Positions 1 through 8,146 of a stretch of 47,474 nucleotides of DNA are shown in pieces (position 1 is the stretch's first letter; every line of letters starts with the position of its first letter). A program made the translations under genes and the position numbers. This DNA comes from Prevotella sp. (GTDB lineage: Bacteria; Bacteroidota; Bacteroidia; Bacteroidales; Bacteroidaceae): assembly GCA_017483185.1 (NCBI GenBank), contig JAFULM010000027.1, forward strand, positions 1 through 47,474. Direction: 5' to 3'. The notes beneath the pieces were generated by a model. The model was given only the letters and a program-made list of their open reading frames with translations. It made no database searches and was not told where the DNA came from.

Positions 1-194
1 AATGCTGGTAGAGGCAACAAATCCACCTCCGGAAGGGGAGGAAATAGACTAAGGGGGCTTGTCCACGCATACAAATAAGTCCAACTTCTATGTTTCAAGA
101 GGTTGGACAAGATGTTTTATGGTTTAGCGGACAGTAATAGTTGTAAAACACAAAACAAACGGTTTGGTTTTACTTTTAAGTGAAATAAATTTTG
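1..194. other. Unassigned left edge
   Basis: No gene can be named here. A plus-strand frame open from base 2 ends at a TAA at 50-52 (tail reads ...PPPEGEEID), and another frame is open to a TAA at 76-78; either could be the last codons of a gene cut by the window edge, but neither is recognisable. A short hairpin with a 7-bp stem (79-85 with 102-108) follows and could end transcription of such a gene. Confidence 0.25.
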
Positions 195-202
195 TATCTT
201 TG
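195..202 (+). promoter_or_regulatory. Promoter −7 box for the toxin-antitoxin remnant
   Basis: TATCTTTG matches the Bacteroidota TAnnTTTG −7 consensus and lies 20 bases upstream of the toxin ATG at 223. A TTTG at 163-166 is too far for ideal −33 spacing, so only the −7 box is claimed. Confidence 0.55.
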
Positions 203-222
203 TCATAATAAAAGTTTGCAAC

Positions 223-696
223 ATGAGTGAAGCAGAGTTAAAACTGGTTACAGACGAGAAAAACTGTACTATGTACACAATACAATTCCTGTCGGATGAA
301 GACAGTGAGTTTGAGAAGTTTTATGCCAAGTTCAAAAAATGAGTTAGAGTATAAAGAGGACTTTGAACGTTTTCTTAATATACTTGGTCGCATCGCCGAT
401 TTTAGCGCATTAGAAAGATTCTTCCGTCCAGAAGGCAAGATGACTGACAGGGTTTGTGCATTGCCTGTGTTGAAATCCAAACTTAGGCTTTATTGCTTGA
501 GGCTGTCAGACAAAATTCTAATCCTTGGCAATTGTGGTGTGAAAAATACCCGAACATACAATGAAGATGACACAATGAAAGGCTATGTCATCACACTCCA
601 AAAATTCGACCGTTTGATAAAAGACGGGGTGTCAAGGATGGTTCTATCTCCGTGACAGAGAGTATCATTGAAACAGATAAAACATTTGACCTATGA
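223..696 (+). pseudogene. Frameshifted HigB/RelE-type toxin
   Basis: Remnant of a type II toxin of the RelE/ParE superfamily, whose members are ribosome-dependent mRNA interferases. The ATG at 223 starts a frame (…FEKFYAKFKK) that stops at 340-342 straight after a run of six A at 334-339. The family-typical body (EDFERFL, RFFRPEGKMTDRVCALPVL, LRLYCLRL, ILGNCGVKNTRTYN) continues in the +1 frame from about 335. Near 620-634 the reading returns to the first frame and ends KDGSIS…TDKTFDL at 694-696. Two compensating frameshifts therefore break the gene. The toxin-first order followed by an XRE-like antitoxin is the HigBA layout. Either genuine decay or local sequence error is possible; as written no full toxin can be made. 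Confidence 0.8.
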
Positions 697-951
697 AACA
701 GATAAAGACGTCTTTTGATGAAATGTTGGCAAAAAATCTCCGGCCGTACAGCAAGAAGTATCAATGGCATTTGCCATTTCCAACCGCATCTATGAGCTGA
801 TGACACAACGTGGTTTGACAAAACTACAGTTTGTCCAAGCCTTAGGCAAAAAGCCGAGCGAGGTGACAAAGTGGCAGAGCGGACAACATAATTCACACTG
901 AAGACGCTTTCGATGTTATCTGCGTATTTCGGTGAACCACTGATAAAATAG
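693..951 (+). pseudogene. Frameshifted HigA-like XRE antitoxin
   Basis: The ATG at 693 overlaps the toxin stop by four bases (ATGA), typical translational coupling of a toxin-antitoxin pair. Antitoxin homology is spread over three frames: a start (MKQIKTSFDEML), then from about 746 the helix-turn-helix part (QQEVSMAFAISNRIYELM, GLTKLQFVQALGKKPSEVTKW), then from about 892 TLKTLSMLSAYFGEPLIK ending at TAG 949-951. Frameshifts lie near 731-746 (next to a run of A) and 885-892. The HTH would bind the operator and neutralise the toxin in an intact module; here the product would be truncated. Both partners are broken, so loss of the toxin may have come first. Confidence 0.78.
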
Positions 952-1016
952 GCTAAAGCTCTGTTATTTTAAAAGAGATAATGTAAACTGTAAACATTTG
1001 TATTAGGAATATAACA

Positions 1017-1126
1017 ATGGTAGGCATTATTTATAAATATACCAGTCCAATAGGAAAGTTTATATTGGTCAAAAGACAGAAGAAACGGCTTTTGGGGAGA
1101 TTAAAACGAATGATTTAAACAATTAA
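1017..1126 (+). pseudogene. GIY-YIG nuclease N-terminal fragment
   Basis: The ATG at 1017 gives MVGIIYKYTSPIGK; after a one-base loss at about 1055-1058 the next frame gives VYIGQKTEETAFGE and a stop at 1124-1126. The pairing of IYKYTSPxGK with VYIGQ is the signature start of GIY-YIG endonucleases found in homing and mobile-element genes. Only about 35 codons remain, so the catalytic Arg and Glu of the family are absent. It is a scrap of a mobile or phage-type gene and supports the view that this strip has received and lost foreign DNA. Confidence 0.6.
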
Positions 1127-1137
1127 ATGCTCATAAA

Positions 1138-2088
1138 ATGACAAAGATAGACAAAAGCATAATTCAAAAAGTAAAGGACAAACTGGGAGTTAATACGGAT
1201 AATGTTATTGAGTTACTCAAACTTCTTCGAATCCAGAAAGTAAGTAAGCATCCGGATAATTTCACAGACAAAATAGCTAAAGAAACCGCACATGAAGAGT
1301 TTACGTCATTAAACAACCTTTATTCTGAGCTCAACTCATACATACAACAATGCCAAGCATCAGCAACACCAATTCTTGCTGTTGATAACTCTGATGTAAT
1401 TGAATTTAACCATATTAAAGATATAGATACTAAAGATGTTGAAATTGAACATCTTAGACAAGAGAAAGAATCGTTGAAGTTCAAACTTGAACAGGAAAAG
1501 GAGACAAATGATATTTTACATAGACAGATTGAGGAATTATCTAAACAAAGAATCAAATCCATTCATGATGAAATTAGAGCTATATATTCACCGAGAAAGG
1601 CATGGTCAGGAATAGGGCTTGCTGCAATACTTGTTTCATTAATGGCAACATTTCCTGTTGTAAAAGATTTCTTTAACCAGATAGGCGCAACTTCAGACAT
1701 TGCAATGGTTGCAATTCAATTAATTTCATTTGTGACAATTTTCAACTGGATTCGCTCGTGGGTTGTTAACAAGATCGTTGAAAATATTGAATATGAAATT
1801 TTGAATAATTCATCCAGTAATGATTTGTTTAATATAAAAATCAAGAATATAAAATATAGTAGCTTATCGGAATATTATTTCTATGAATCCGATATCGTAT
1901 CATGTATTGATAAGAAGTTGACAAGTAAGTCTTTTCGTATACTTCTGTATGGTGGTTATGATAAGATAATAAAGATACTGACTGAGGATATTATAATCCA
2001 GTTAGATAGGAAGAACCTTATCAAAAGGACCGAATCGGATGGTCTAAATAAGGTCTTTATCGTAAAACGGATGGACTTTGATTTGTAA
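1138..2088 (+). CDS. J-domain-like membrane protein with coiled coil
   Basis: A 316-residue protein not recognised as a named family. Residues 25-70 resemble a DnaJ J-domain, with an HPD tripeptide at 38-40 and a following helix (EEFTSLNNLYSEL) like J-domain helix III. Residues about 98-146 are rich in Glu, Lys and Leu with heptad spacing and should form a coiled coil. Two hydrophobic segments (about 156-176 and 187-209) predict a membrane hairpin, and the remaining 100 residues look soluble, ending in a possible winged-helix-like segment. J-domains stimulate DnaK-type ATPases, so a membrane-tethered DnaK recruiter is an inference only. Base composition is clearly lower in GC than the metabolic genes downstream, and the neighbours are decayed mobile genes, suggesting horizontal origin. 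It has its own terminator. Confidence 0.75.
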   Translation: MTKIDKSIIQKVKDKLGVNTDNVIELLKLLRIQKVSKHPDNFTDKIAKETAHEEFTSLNNLYSELNSYIQQCQASATPILAVDNSDVIEFNHIKDIDTKDVEIEHLRQEKESLKFKLEQEKETNDILHRQIEELSKQRIKSIHDEIRAIYSPRKAWSGIGLAAILVSLMATFPVVKDFFNQIGATSDIAMVAIQLISFVTIFNWIRSWVVNKIVENIEYEILNNSSSNDLFNIKIKNIKYSSLSEYYFYESDIVSCIDKKLTSKSFRILLYGGYDKIIKILTEDIIIQLDRKNLIKRTESDGLNKVFIVKRMDFDL

Positions 2089-2124
2089 CTATTGCTATCC
2101 GGTAAACCTCAAAAAGGGCCCAAT

Positions 2125-2178
2125 AAACGTGAGGCTGAGTCGTAAACCTTAATAACGACACTGCCTCACGTTTTTTTT
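2125..2178 (+). terminator. Rho-independent terminator
   Basis: Inverted repeat ACGTGAGGC (2127-2135) and GCCTCACGT (2163-2171), followed by T at 2170-2178. It ends the J-domain-like gene. Confidence 0.8.
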
Positions 2179-2386
2179 AGATAATTCTACAAATTGTATT
2201 AGGTGAAAGATGTTTGAAAATCTGCTCTATCACATTGTCAGTTTACAACTGAAATGTTTTGTGATAATCCGTTTCCTAAATCTGTGAGAATGGGTTTATT
2301 GGAACCTATTGATGAAAATTTGTTCTTTCCGCAAAAATGGTACTTCTTTCCGTAATATGTTTAGACGATGTTTAATAAATAGTCTG

Positions 2387-2394
2387 TTACTTTG
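2387..2394 (+). promoter_or_regulatory. Promoter −7 box for the lipoprotein gene
   Basis: TTACTTTG, close to the Bacteroidota −7 consensus, lies 25 bases upstream of the ATG at 2420. The rest of 2179-2419 holds no gene that can be supported. Confidence 0.45.
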
Positions 2395-2419
2395 CAATCG
2401 GGAATAAACCAATTACGTT

Positions 2420-2872
2420 ATGAGACATATTTTAATGATATTGACAGTGATGCTGATGACCTGCTGTTCAACTGACAGCGAGATGAAAGCCGAAACATTT
2501 CAAACATCCAACGATATGACGCAGAAACTATATCTCACTATCGGCGGCGTAACCAAAACGGCTACGCTCGTCAGCAACTCTTCGACGGAGGCTCTGGTGG
2601 CTCAACTGCAAAAGGGTGACATCATGTACGAAGCGCGCGATTACGGCGGTTTCGAGAAAGTTGGCGCGCTGGGTTACACTTTCCCGCAGAACAACGAGGA
2701 GATTGCTACCGTGCCGGGGGATCTTATCCTCTATCAGGGCAGCAATCTCTGTATCTACTACGATGTAAATTCTTGGAGTTTCACCCGTATCGGTAAACTT
2801 GACGACATGACGCAGGCCGACATCAAGGCGTGGGTGAATGGAGGTGGCGGCAATGTCAGTGTGACACTGTAG
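2420..2872 (+). CDS. Cyclophilin-like-fold lipoprotein, truncated by TAG
   Basis: A 150-residue secreted lipoprotein. The N-terminus (MRHILMILTVMLMTCC) is a signal peptide with a lipobox ending at Cys15 or Cys16. The body (LYLTIGGVTKTATLVSN, EALVAQL, YEARDYGGFEKVGALGYTFP, PGDLILYQGSNLCIYY, WSFTRIGKLDD) matches the cyclophilin-like proteins of Bacteroidota, which share the isomerase fold but have no established activity. The TAG at 2870-2872 ends translation directly after the domain. The same frame continues openly to 3007 with a recognisable tail (separate entry), so homologues probably run longer. The domain itself is complete, so the product may still be functional. The next gene, another lipoprotein, starts 13 bases after the end of the lost tail. 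Confidence 0.8.
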   Translation: MRHILMILTVMLMTCCSTDSEMKAETFQTSNDMTQKLYLTIGGVTKTATLVSNSSTEALVAQLQKGDIMYEARDYGGFEKVGALGYTFPQNNEEIATVPGDLILYQGSNLCIYYDVNSWSFTRIGKLDDMTQADIKAWVNGGGGNVSVTL

Positions 2873-3007
2873 CTCGGTTCGTCAGCAGGTATCAGTCGGG
2901 TAAGCGTCGATGAAATCAATTCGGAAGTCCGTACGTTGCAAGGAACTGTCGTTCGAGCATGTACGAAAGGAATTGTGATTCGAAATGGAAAGAAAACAAT
3001 CAGATAA
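2870..3007 (+). pseudogene. Untranslated C-terminal tail after in-frame TAG
   Basis: Reading through the TAG in the same frame gives 44 codons to a TAA at 3005-3007: a linker (LGSSAGISRVSVDE), then RTLQGTVV followed by KGIVIRNGKKTIR. The pattern 'v-y-x-L-x-G-x-x-V … KGIYIxNGKKV' is the common C-terminal beta-strand tail of Prevotella and Bacteroides secreted proteins. Conservation of this tail in frame, with no other lesion, implies a recent single nonsense change. Confidence 0.6.
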
Positions 3008-3019
3008 TATATATAAAGT

Positions 3020-4126
3020 ATGAGGAAGACGTTATTATTAGCTGCGGTGATTGCGACGGCGGTATTCTCGGCATGTGACAACAGTAATAAACAAAAAGCA
3101 GACAAGGATATGACTAACGAATTGACAATGACGCAGGAGTGGGACAAGGTGTTCCTGCTGAGCGACAAAGTGAACCACAGGAAAGTGACATTTGAAACAC
3201 AGTATGGTCTGACGCTGGCGGCCGACATTTACACACCGAAGGATGTAAACGGAAAGCTGGCTGCAATCGCAGTCTCAGGACCGTTCGGCGCCGTGAAAGA
3301 ACAATGTAGCGGTCTTTATGCCATGCGGATGGCCGAACGTGGATTTGTAGCGCTGGCTTTCGACCCTTCTTATACCGGAGAGAGTAGCGGTGAACCCCGT
3401 CGCACGGCGTCGCCGGATATCAACACAGAGGACTTTATGGCAGCCGTCGACTATCTGTCGGGATTGGATATTGTCGATGCTGAGAAGATAGGACTCATCG
3501 GTATCTGCGGGTGGGGAGGCATAGCCTTGAATGTGGCCGCCGCCGATACACGTGTCAAGGCGACAGTGGCCAGTACGATGTATGACATGACCCGCGTCAG
3601 CGGTAACGGCTATTTTGACGGTGAGGATAAGGAGGAATCGCGTCATGCGGCCCGTGAGGCGCTTTCAAAACAACGTATGGTCGACACCAAGGCGATGGCG
3701 GGTGGAGTTGTCGACCCGCTGCCGGCTGATGCGCCTCCGTTTGTTAAGGACTATCATGATTATTATAAGACTCCGCGTGGTTATCACGCCCGCTCTGGTA
3801 ACAGCAACGATGGTTGGAGGGTCATCGGCACCCAGGCCTATGCCAACGCACGCTTCCTCTATTACATCAACGAGATTCGGTCGGCCGTTCTTGTGATGCA
3901 CGGCGAGAAAGCCCATTCTCGCTACTTCGGCGAAGCTGCCTATAAGTATATGGTGGAGGGTAAGGCCGAGGGTTACAACACAGTGGGTAAGCCGAACCCC
4001 GTGCCTGCCAACAAGCGGCTACTCATCGTTCCCGGCGCTTCGCATTGTGATCTCTATGATGGCGGTAAAGGCAACTACATCCCTTGGGATGAACTTGGAG
4101 CATTTTTCCGAGATAACCTGAAATAA
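3020..4126 (+). CDS. Secreted alpha/beta hydrolase lipoprotein
   Basis: A 368-residue alpha/beta hydrolase of the dienelactone hydrolase/YcjY type. The signal peptide (MRKTLLLAAVIATAVFSAC) ends in a lipobox with Cys19, placing the enzyme on the membrane surface outside the cytoplasm. The nucleophile elbow is G-I-C-G-W-G-G with Cys163, the Cys form seen in dienelactone hydrolases rather than Ser. The histidine of the triad is probably in GASHCDLYD near the C-terminus; the acid residue is less clear (region VLVMHGEKAHSR). Substrate unknown; related proteins are often annotated only as hydrolase or peptidase. It sits downstream of another lipoprotein, without a visible promoter of its own, so the two may be cotranscribed. 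A strong terminator follows. Confidence 0.85.
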   Translation: MRKTLLLAAVIATAVFSACDNSNKQKADKDMTNELTMTQEWDKVFLLSDKVNHRKVTFETQYGLTLAADIYTPKDVNGKLAAIAVSGPFGAVKEQCSGLYAMRMAERGFVALAFDPSYTGESSGEPRRTASPDINTEDFMAAVDYLSGLDIVDAEKIGLIGICGWGGIALNVAAADTRVKATVASTMYDMTRVSGNGYFDGEDKEESRHAAREALSKQRMVDTKAMAGGVVDPLPADAPPFVKDYHDYYKTPRGYHARSGNSNDGWRVIGTQAYANARFLYYINEIRSAVLVMHGEKAHSRYFGEAAYKYMVEGKAEGYNTVGKPNPVPANKRLLIVPGASHCDLYDGGKGNYIPWDELGAFFRDNLK

Positions 4127-4149
4127 GATAATGAATGGAACCAGACAAG

Positions 4150-4186
4150 CGTCCGTGTCACGAAAGGGGTGGCACGGACGTTTTTT
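4150..4186 (+). terminator. Rho-independent terminator
   Basis: Stem CGTCCGTG (4150-4157) pairs with CACGGACG (4173-4180), followed by TTTTTT. It ends the hydrolase gene and isolates it from the ilv operon. Confidence 0.85.
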
Positions 4187-4326
4187 CAAATCAGGAAGTG
4201 AAGTTGTAGTTGTTTGAAATATGCACAAATTACTATGAATAGTGCAATTTTTGATTACGCATTAAAACATTTGGCTTTATTTTTGTAACAAATTGTAGTT
4301 TTATGGCAATTTTGTTAACCGAATAA

Positions 4327-4357
4327 TTGGCCGTTACGGAAAAACAGACTACCTTTG
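4327..4357 (+). promoter_or_regulatory. ilv operon promoter
   Basis: A −33-like TTGG (4327-4330) and a −7 box TACCTTTG (4350-4357) are 19 bases apart, the spacing expected for the Bacteroidota primary sigma factor. Transcription would start near 4363, giving a leader of about 80 bases before ilvD. Confidence 0.75.
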
Positions 4358-4373
4358 CAGCATATTAGCAACA

Positions 4374-4434
4374 TATTCCGGTGGCAGACATGGAAGATAT
4401 TAACAGGTTTGCAAACCGGAATACAATTATATAA
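4374..4434 (+). promoter_or_regulatory. Possible ilv leader: hairpin and 14-codon ORF
   Basis: Within the predicted leader, TATTCCGG (4374-4381) can pair with CCGGAATA (4416-4423). An ORF from ATG 4390 to TAA 4432-4434 encodes 14 residues ([14 protein letters not shown]) ending in two Ile codons just before the stop, and its last third overlaps the right arm of the stem. This could couple Ile-tRNA supply to the fold, as in classical ilv attenuators, but no U-rich terminator is present and the Ile content is modest. Confidence 0.3.
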
Positions 4435-4441
4435 TACTGAT

Positions 4442-6244
4442 ATGAAGCATCAATTGAGAAGTGCCGTGTGCACCGAAGGACGACGGATGGCAGGAGCCCG
4501 CGCACTGTGGGTGGCCACGGGCATGAAGCGGGAACAATTTGGAAAACCTATCATCGCAGTGGTGAACTCTTTCACCCAGTTTGTCCCGGGACACACACAT
4601 CTGCACGAGATAGGACAGATAGTCAAACAGGAAATAGAGGCTTTGGGCTGCTATGCGGCCGAATTCAACACGATAGCCATCGACGACGGTATCGCTATGG
4701 GACACGACGGCATGCTCTATTCGCTGCCCTCACGTGACATCATCGCAGACTCGGTGGAATATATGGTCAATGCGCACAAGGCTGACGCCATGATCTGTAT
4801 ATCCAACTGCGACAAGGTGACGCCGGGCATGTTGATGGCCTCGATGAGGCTCAACATACCGACGGTCTTCTGTTCGGGCGGTCCGATGGAGGCCGGACGC
4901 TGGCGCGGTGAAAACGCAGACCTGATTACGGCGATGGTGAAGGGTGCAGACAAGAGCGTGACCGATGAGGAGATGGCCGAGATAGAAGGATGTGCCTGTC
5001 CGGGATGCGGCAGTTGTTCGGGTATGTTCACGGCTAACTCGATGAACTCGCTAACCGAGGCCATCGGATTGTCGTTGCCGGGCAATGGAACGATTCTTGC
5101 CACGCACAAGAACCGCATAGAACTGTTCAAGGCCGCTGCGCGTCAGGTTGTGAAGAACGCGCTGGCATACTATGAGGACGGTGACGAGAGCGTTCTGCCG
5201 CGCTCGATAGCCACACGTGCGGCATTCCTCAACGCCATGACGCTCGACATCGCTATGGGCGGAAGTACAAACACCGTGCTCCACCTGCTGGCGGTTGCTC
5301 AAGAAGCGGGTGCTGAGTTTGCGATGAAGGACATCGACGCGCTGAGCCGTCGTGTGCCGTGTCTGTGCAAACTGGCTCCGAACACTCAGAAATACAGTGT
5401 GCAGGAGTGTGGACGTGCGGGCGGAATACTCGGTATCATGAATGAACTCAATAAGGGCGGACTCATCGACGGCACTACGCGTCGCGTCGACGGACTGACG
5501 TTGGCAGAGGCAATGGCTAAATATGACATCACGGTCGAAACGGTTGACTCCGAGGCTGACAGGATATATCAGAGTGCTCCCGGCGGCCGCTTCTCGACGA
5601 AGATGGGCAGTCAGGATACACGTTGGGGTACGCTTGACACGGACCGTGCCAATGGTTGCATCCGCGACTTGGAGCATGCCTATACGAAAGACGGCGGTCT
5701 GGCCGTGCTCTTCGGCAACATTGCCCAAGACGGATGTGTGGTCAAGACGGCCGGTGTGGACGAGAGTATATGGCACTTCTGCGGTCCGGCGAAGGTATTT
5801 GACTCGCAGGAGGCTGCCTGTGACGGTATTCTCGGCGGCAAGGTGGTCAGCGGCGACTGTGTCGTAATCACCCATGAAGGGCCGAAGGGTGGTCCGGGCA
5901 TGCAGGAGATGCTTTATCCCACATCTTATATAAAGAGCATGCACCTCGGCAAGGAGTGTGCCCTGATAACAGACGGACGTTTTTCCGGCGGAACGAGTGG
6001 ACTGAGTATCGGTCACATATCGCCTGAGGCTGCCGCCGGCGGAAACATAGGAAAGATAAAGGATGGCGACATCATCGAGATAGACATCCCCAACCGCTCT
6101 ATCAACGTGCGTCTGTCGGACGAGGAACTGGCAGCAAGACCGCAGCAGCCGCTTACGCGCGACCGTGTGGTTTCAAAGGCCCTGCGGGCATACGCCCAAA
6201 GTGTCAGCTCGGCGGACAAGGGCGGAGTGAGAGTGATTGAGTAA
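4442..6244 (+). CDS. ilvD: Dihydroxy-acid dehydratase
   Basis: IlvD (600 residues) dehydrates 2,3-dihydroxy-isovalerate and 2,3-dihydroxy-3-methylvalerate to the 2-keto acids, the shared third step of valine and isoleucine synthesis. The start is placed at ATG 4442 ([22 protein letters not shown]) because this matches the family N-terminus; a longer open frame from 4355 would begin inside the −7 box. Iron-sulfur and Mg ligands are visible: [14 protein letters not shown] with Asp81/82, [10 protein letters not shown] with Cys123, Asp124 and Lys125, and [12 protein letters not shown] at 183-194. The C-terminal [22 protein letters not shown] is typical. It is first in the ilv operon. It is followed by a 196-base gap with a long palindrome instead of the tight spacing seen later in the cluster. 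Confidence 0.97.
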   Translation: MKHQLRSAVCTEGRRMAGARALWVATGMKREQFGKPIIAVVNSFTQFVPGHTHLHEIGQIVKQEIEALGCYAAEFNTIAIDDGIAMGHDGMLYSLPSRDIIADSVEYMVNAHKADAMICISNCDKVTPGMLMASMRLNIPTVFCSGGPMEAGRWRGENADLITAMVKGADKSVTDEEMAEIEGCACPGCGSCSGMFTANSMNSLTEAIGLSLPGNGTILATHKNRIELFKAAARQVVKNALAYYEDGDESVLPRSIATRAAFLNAMTLDIAMGGSTNTVLHLLAVAQEAGAEFAMKDIDALSRRVPCLCKLAPNTQKYSVQECGRAGGILGIMNELNKGGLIDGTTRRVDGLTLAEAMAKYDITVETVDSEADRIYQSAPGGRFSTKMGSQDTRWGTLDTDRANGCIRDLEHAYTKDGGLAVLFGNIAQDGCVVKTAGVDESIWHFCGPAKVFDSQEAACDGILGGKVVSGDCVVITHEGPKGGPGMQEMLYPTSYIKSMHLGKECALITDGRFSGGTSGLSIGHISPEAAAGGNIGKIKDGDIIEIDIPNRSINVRLSDEELAARPQQPLTRDRVVSKALRAYAQSVSSADKGGVRVIE

Positions 6245-6254
6245 ATTGGAAAGT

Positions 6255-6430
6255 TATTTTTAGGAGTTAAAGGAGTAAAAGAAGTTATCGTTCCGCTACG
6301 CTCCATTCAGGAGTTAAAGACAATAGTCAAAAAGCGGATGATATGATGAATGGCATAAAGCTATTGTCTTTAACTCCTGAGGGGAGCGTAGCGGAACGAT
6401 ACTCCTATTACTCCTTTAACTCCTAAAAAA
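6255..6430. repeat. Long imperfect palindrome between ilvD and ilvB
   Basis: Left arm about 6255-6326 and right arm 6361-6430 are roughly 90% complementary, separated by a 34-base loop. Each arm carries GGAGTTAAAGGAGT, the core ATCGTTCCGCTACGCTCC and GGAGTTAAAGACAATAG. It lies inside the ilv transcript and would fold into a hairpin of about 65 bp. The GGAGTTAAAGGAG wording suggests a dispersed intergenic element rather than a gene-specific control site. A poly-A following the right arm means there is no plus-strand U tract, so it is not a classical terminator. Confidence 0.85.
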
Positions 6431-6440
6431 GAAAAGAAAT

Positions 6441-8144
6441 ATGATTACAGGAGCAGAAGCATTAATGTTGGCCCTCAAGAACGAGGGCGTGAAGACCATC
6501 TTCGGGTATCCGGGTGGTTCGATAATGCCGGTATATGACGCGCTTTACGACTATACGCGAGGTGAGAAGAAGGCTTTTGACCACATTTTGGTGCGTCACG
6601 AGCAGGCTGCGACCCATGCGGCCGAAGGTTTTGCGCGTGTGAGTGGTGAAGTAGGCGTGTGCATTGTGACCAGTGGTCCCGGTGCGACAAATACACTGAC
6701 AGGTGTGGCTGACGCCATGCTCGACTCAACACCGATTGTCGTGATTGCCGGACAGGTCGGTACCGCGGCACTCGGAACGGATGCTTTTCAGGAGGTTGAT
6801 CTCGTCGGTGTGGCTCAACCAATATCGAAATGGAGCTATCAGATACGCCGCGCCGAAGATATAGCATGGGCTGTCAGCAAGGCATTTTATATTGCCCGCA
6901 CGGGCAGACCGGGCCCTGTTGTGCTCGATTTCCCGAAAAATGCGCAGGTCACGACGACAGAATGGCAGCCGCAGCATGTGGATTTCGTGCGCAGTTATGT
7001 GCCTTATCCCAAATTGAATGAAACGGCTGTCGCCGCCGCTGCCGAGCTGATAAACAATGCGGAACGTCCGTTGGCTCTCGTCGGGCAGGGGGTTGAGTTG
7101 GGTGGTGCTCATAATGAGCTGATTGAATTTCTTGAAAAGTCGGGCATACCGGCCGCCCGCACGTTGCTCGGACTGTCGGCGCTGCCGACGAATCATCCTC
7201 TCAACATGGGTATGCTCGGCATGCACGGAAATCTTGCTCCGAACATAAAGGAGCAGGAATGTGATGTGCTGGTTGCCATTGGCATGCGTTTCAGCGACCG
7301 CGTGACGGGACAGACTTCAAAGTATGCCAAGCAGGCGAAGGTGATACACCTCGACATCGACCACTCGGAAATAGACAAGTGCATCAAGACGGATGTGGCT
7401 GTGATAGGCGATTGCAAGATGACACTGCCGGCTATCACCCGTCTGTTGAAGAAGAACGAACACAAGGAATGGGTAGATAGTTTCAAACTTCTCGACGAAC
7501 AGGAGCGTGAAGCTGTTATAGAGCCGGCTATACACCCGAAAGAAGGGCCGTTGTTGATGGGCGAGGTTGTGAACGCCGTAGCTGAGGCGACTGCGGGTGA
7601 AGCGATATTGGTGACTGATGTCGGTCAGAACCAGATGTTCTCCAGTCGCTATTTCAAGTATAACAAGAAGCGTTCTATCGTCACGAGCGGCGGACTTGGC
7701 ACAATGGGATTCGGTATGCCGGCGGCCATCGGAGCTATATTCGGTGCTCCGGGCAGAACGGTGTGCATGTTCTCGGGTGACGGTGGTTTCCAAATGTGCA
7801 TACAGGAATTGGGAACAATCATGGAGCAACAGGCGCCTGTGAAGATGATTCTGATGAACAACAACTATCTCGGCAACGTGCGCCAGTGGCAGGATATGTT
7901 CTTTGAGCACCGTCAGTCGTTCACAAAGATGATGAATCCGGACTATGCTCATGTCGCGGCTGCTTATCATATTCCGTATGAAGTAGTGACGGAGCGTGCG
8001 GATTTGGCTGCGGCCGTTGAAAAAATGCTTGCCACGAAGGGACCTTTTATTCTGGAATGTGCCATCAAGGAGGATGACAACGTGTTGCCGATGACGCCTC
8101 CCGGAAAGAGTGTGGACGAGATGATGTTGTCAATAGATATTTGA
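6441..8144 (+). CDS. ilvB: Acetolactate synthase, large (catalytic) subunit
   Basis: IlvB (567 residues) is the thiamine-diphosphate enzyme that condenses pyruvate with pyruvate or 2-ketobutyrate, the first common step of valine, leucine and isoleucine synthesis. The N-terminal domain begins MITGAEALMLALKNEGV and FGYPGGSIMP, with the cofactor-activating glutamate at Glu54 (VRHEQAATHAAEG). The C-terminal domain has the ThDP/Mg motif GDGGFQMCIQELGT followed by MNNNYLGNVRQWQ. The ilvN regulatory subunit starts two bases after the ilvB stop, so the holoenzyme subunits are translated together. The gene follows the palindrome at 6255-6430, which may stabilise or separate the message from ilvD. Confidence 0.97.
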   Translation: MITGAEALMLALKNEGVKTIFGYPGGSIMPVYDALYDYTRGEKKAFDHILVRHEQAATHAAEGFARVSGEVGVCIVTSGPGATNTLTGVADAMLDSTPIVVIAGQVGTAALGTDAFQEVDLVGVAQPISKWSYQIRRAEDIAWAVSKAFYIARTGRPGPVVLDFPKNAQVTTTEWQPQHVDFVRSYVPYPKLNETAVAAAAELINNAERPLALVGQGVELGGAHNELIEFLEKSGIPAARTLLGLSALPTNHPLNMGMLGMHGNLAPNIKEQECDVLVAIGMRFSDRVTGQTSKYAKQAKVIHLDIDHSEIDKCIKTDVAVIGDCKMTLPAITRLLKKNEHKEWVDSFKLLDEQEREAVIEPAIHPKEGPLLMGEVVNAVAEATAGEAILVTDVGQNQMFSSRYFKYNKKRSIVTSGGLGTMGFGMPAAIGAIFGAPGRTVCMFSGDGGFQMCIQELGTIMEQQAPVKMILMNNNYLGNVRQWQDMFFEHRQSFTKMMNPDYAHVAAAYHIPYEVVTERADLAAAVEKMLATKGPFILECAIKEDDNVLPMTPPGKSVDEMMLSIDI

Positions 8145-8146
8145 AA

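Noticed and set aside
5051-6016. A 321-codon minus-strand frame inside ilvD
   Set aside because: It is the antisense shadow of the ilvD coding sequence, which is complete and highly conserved.
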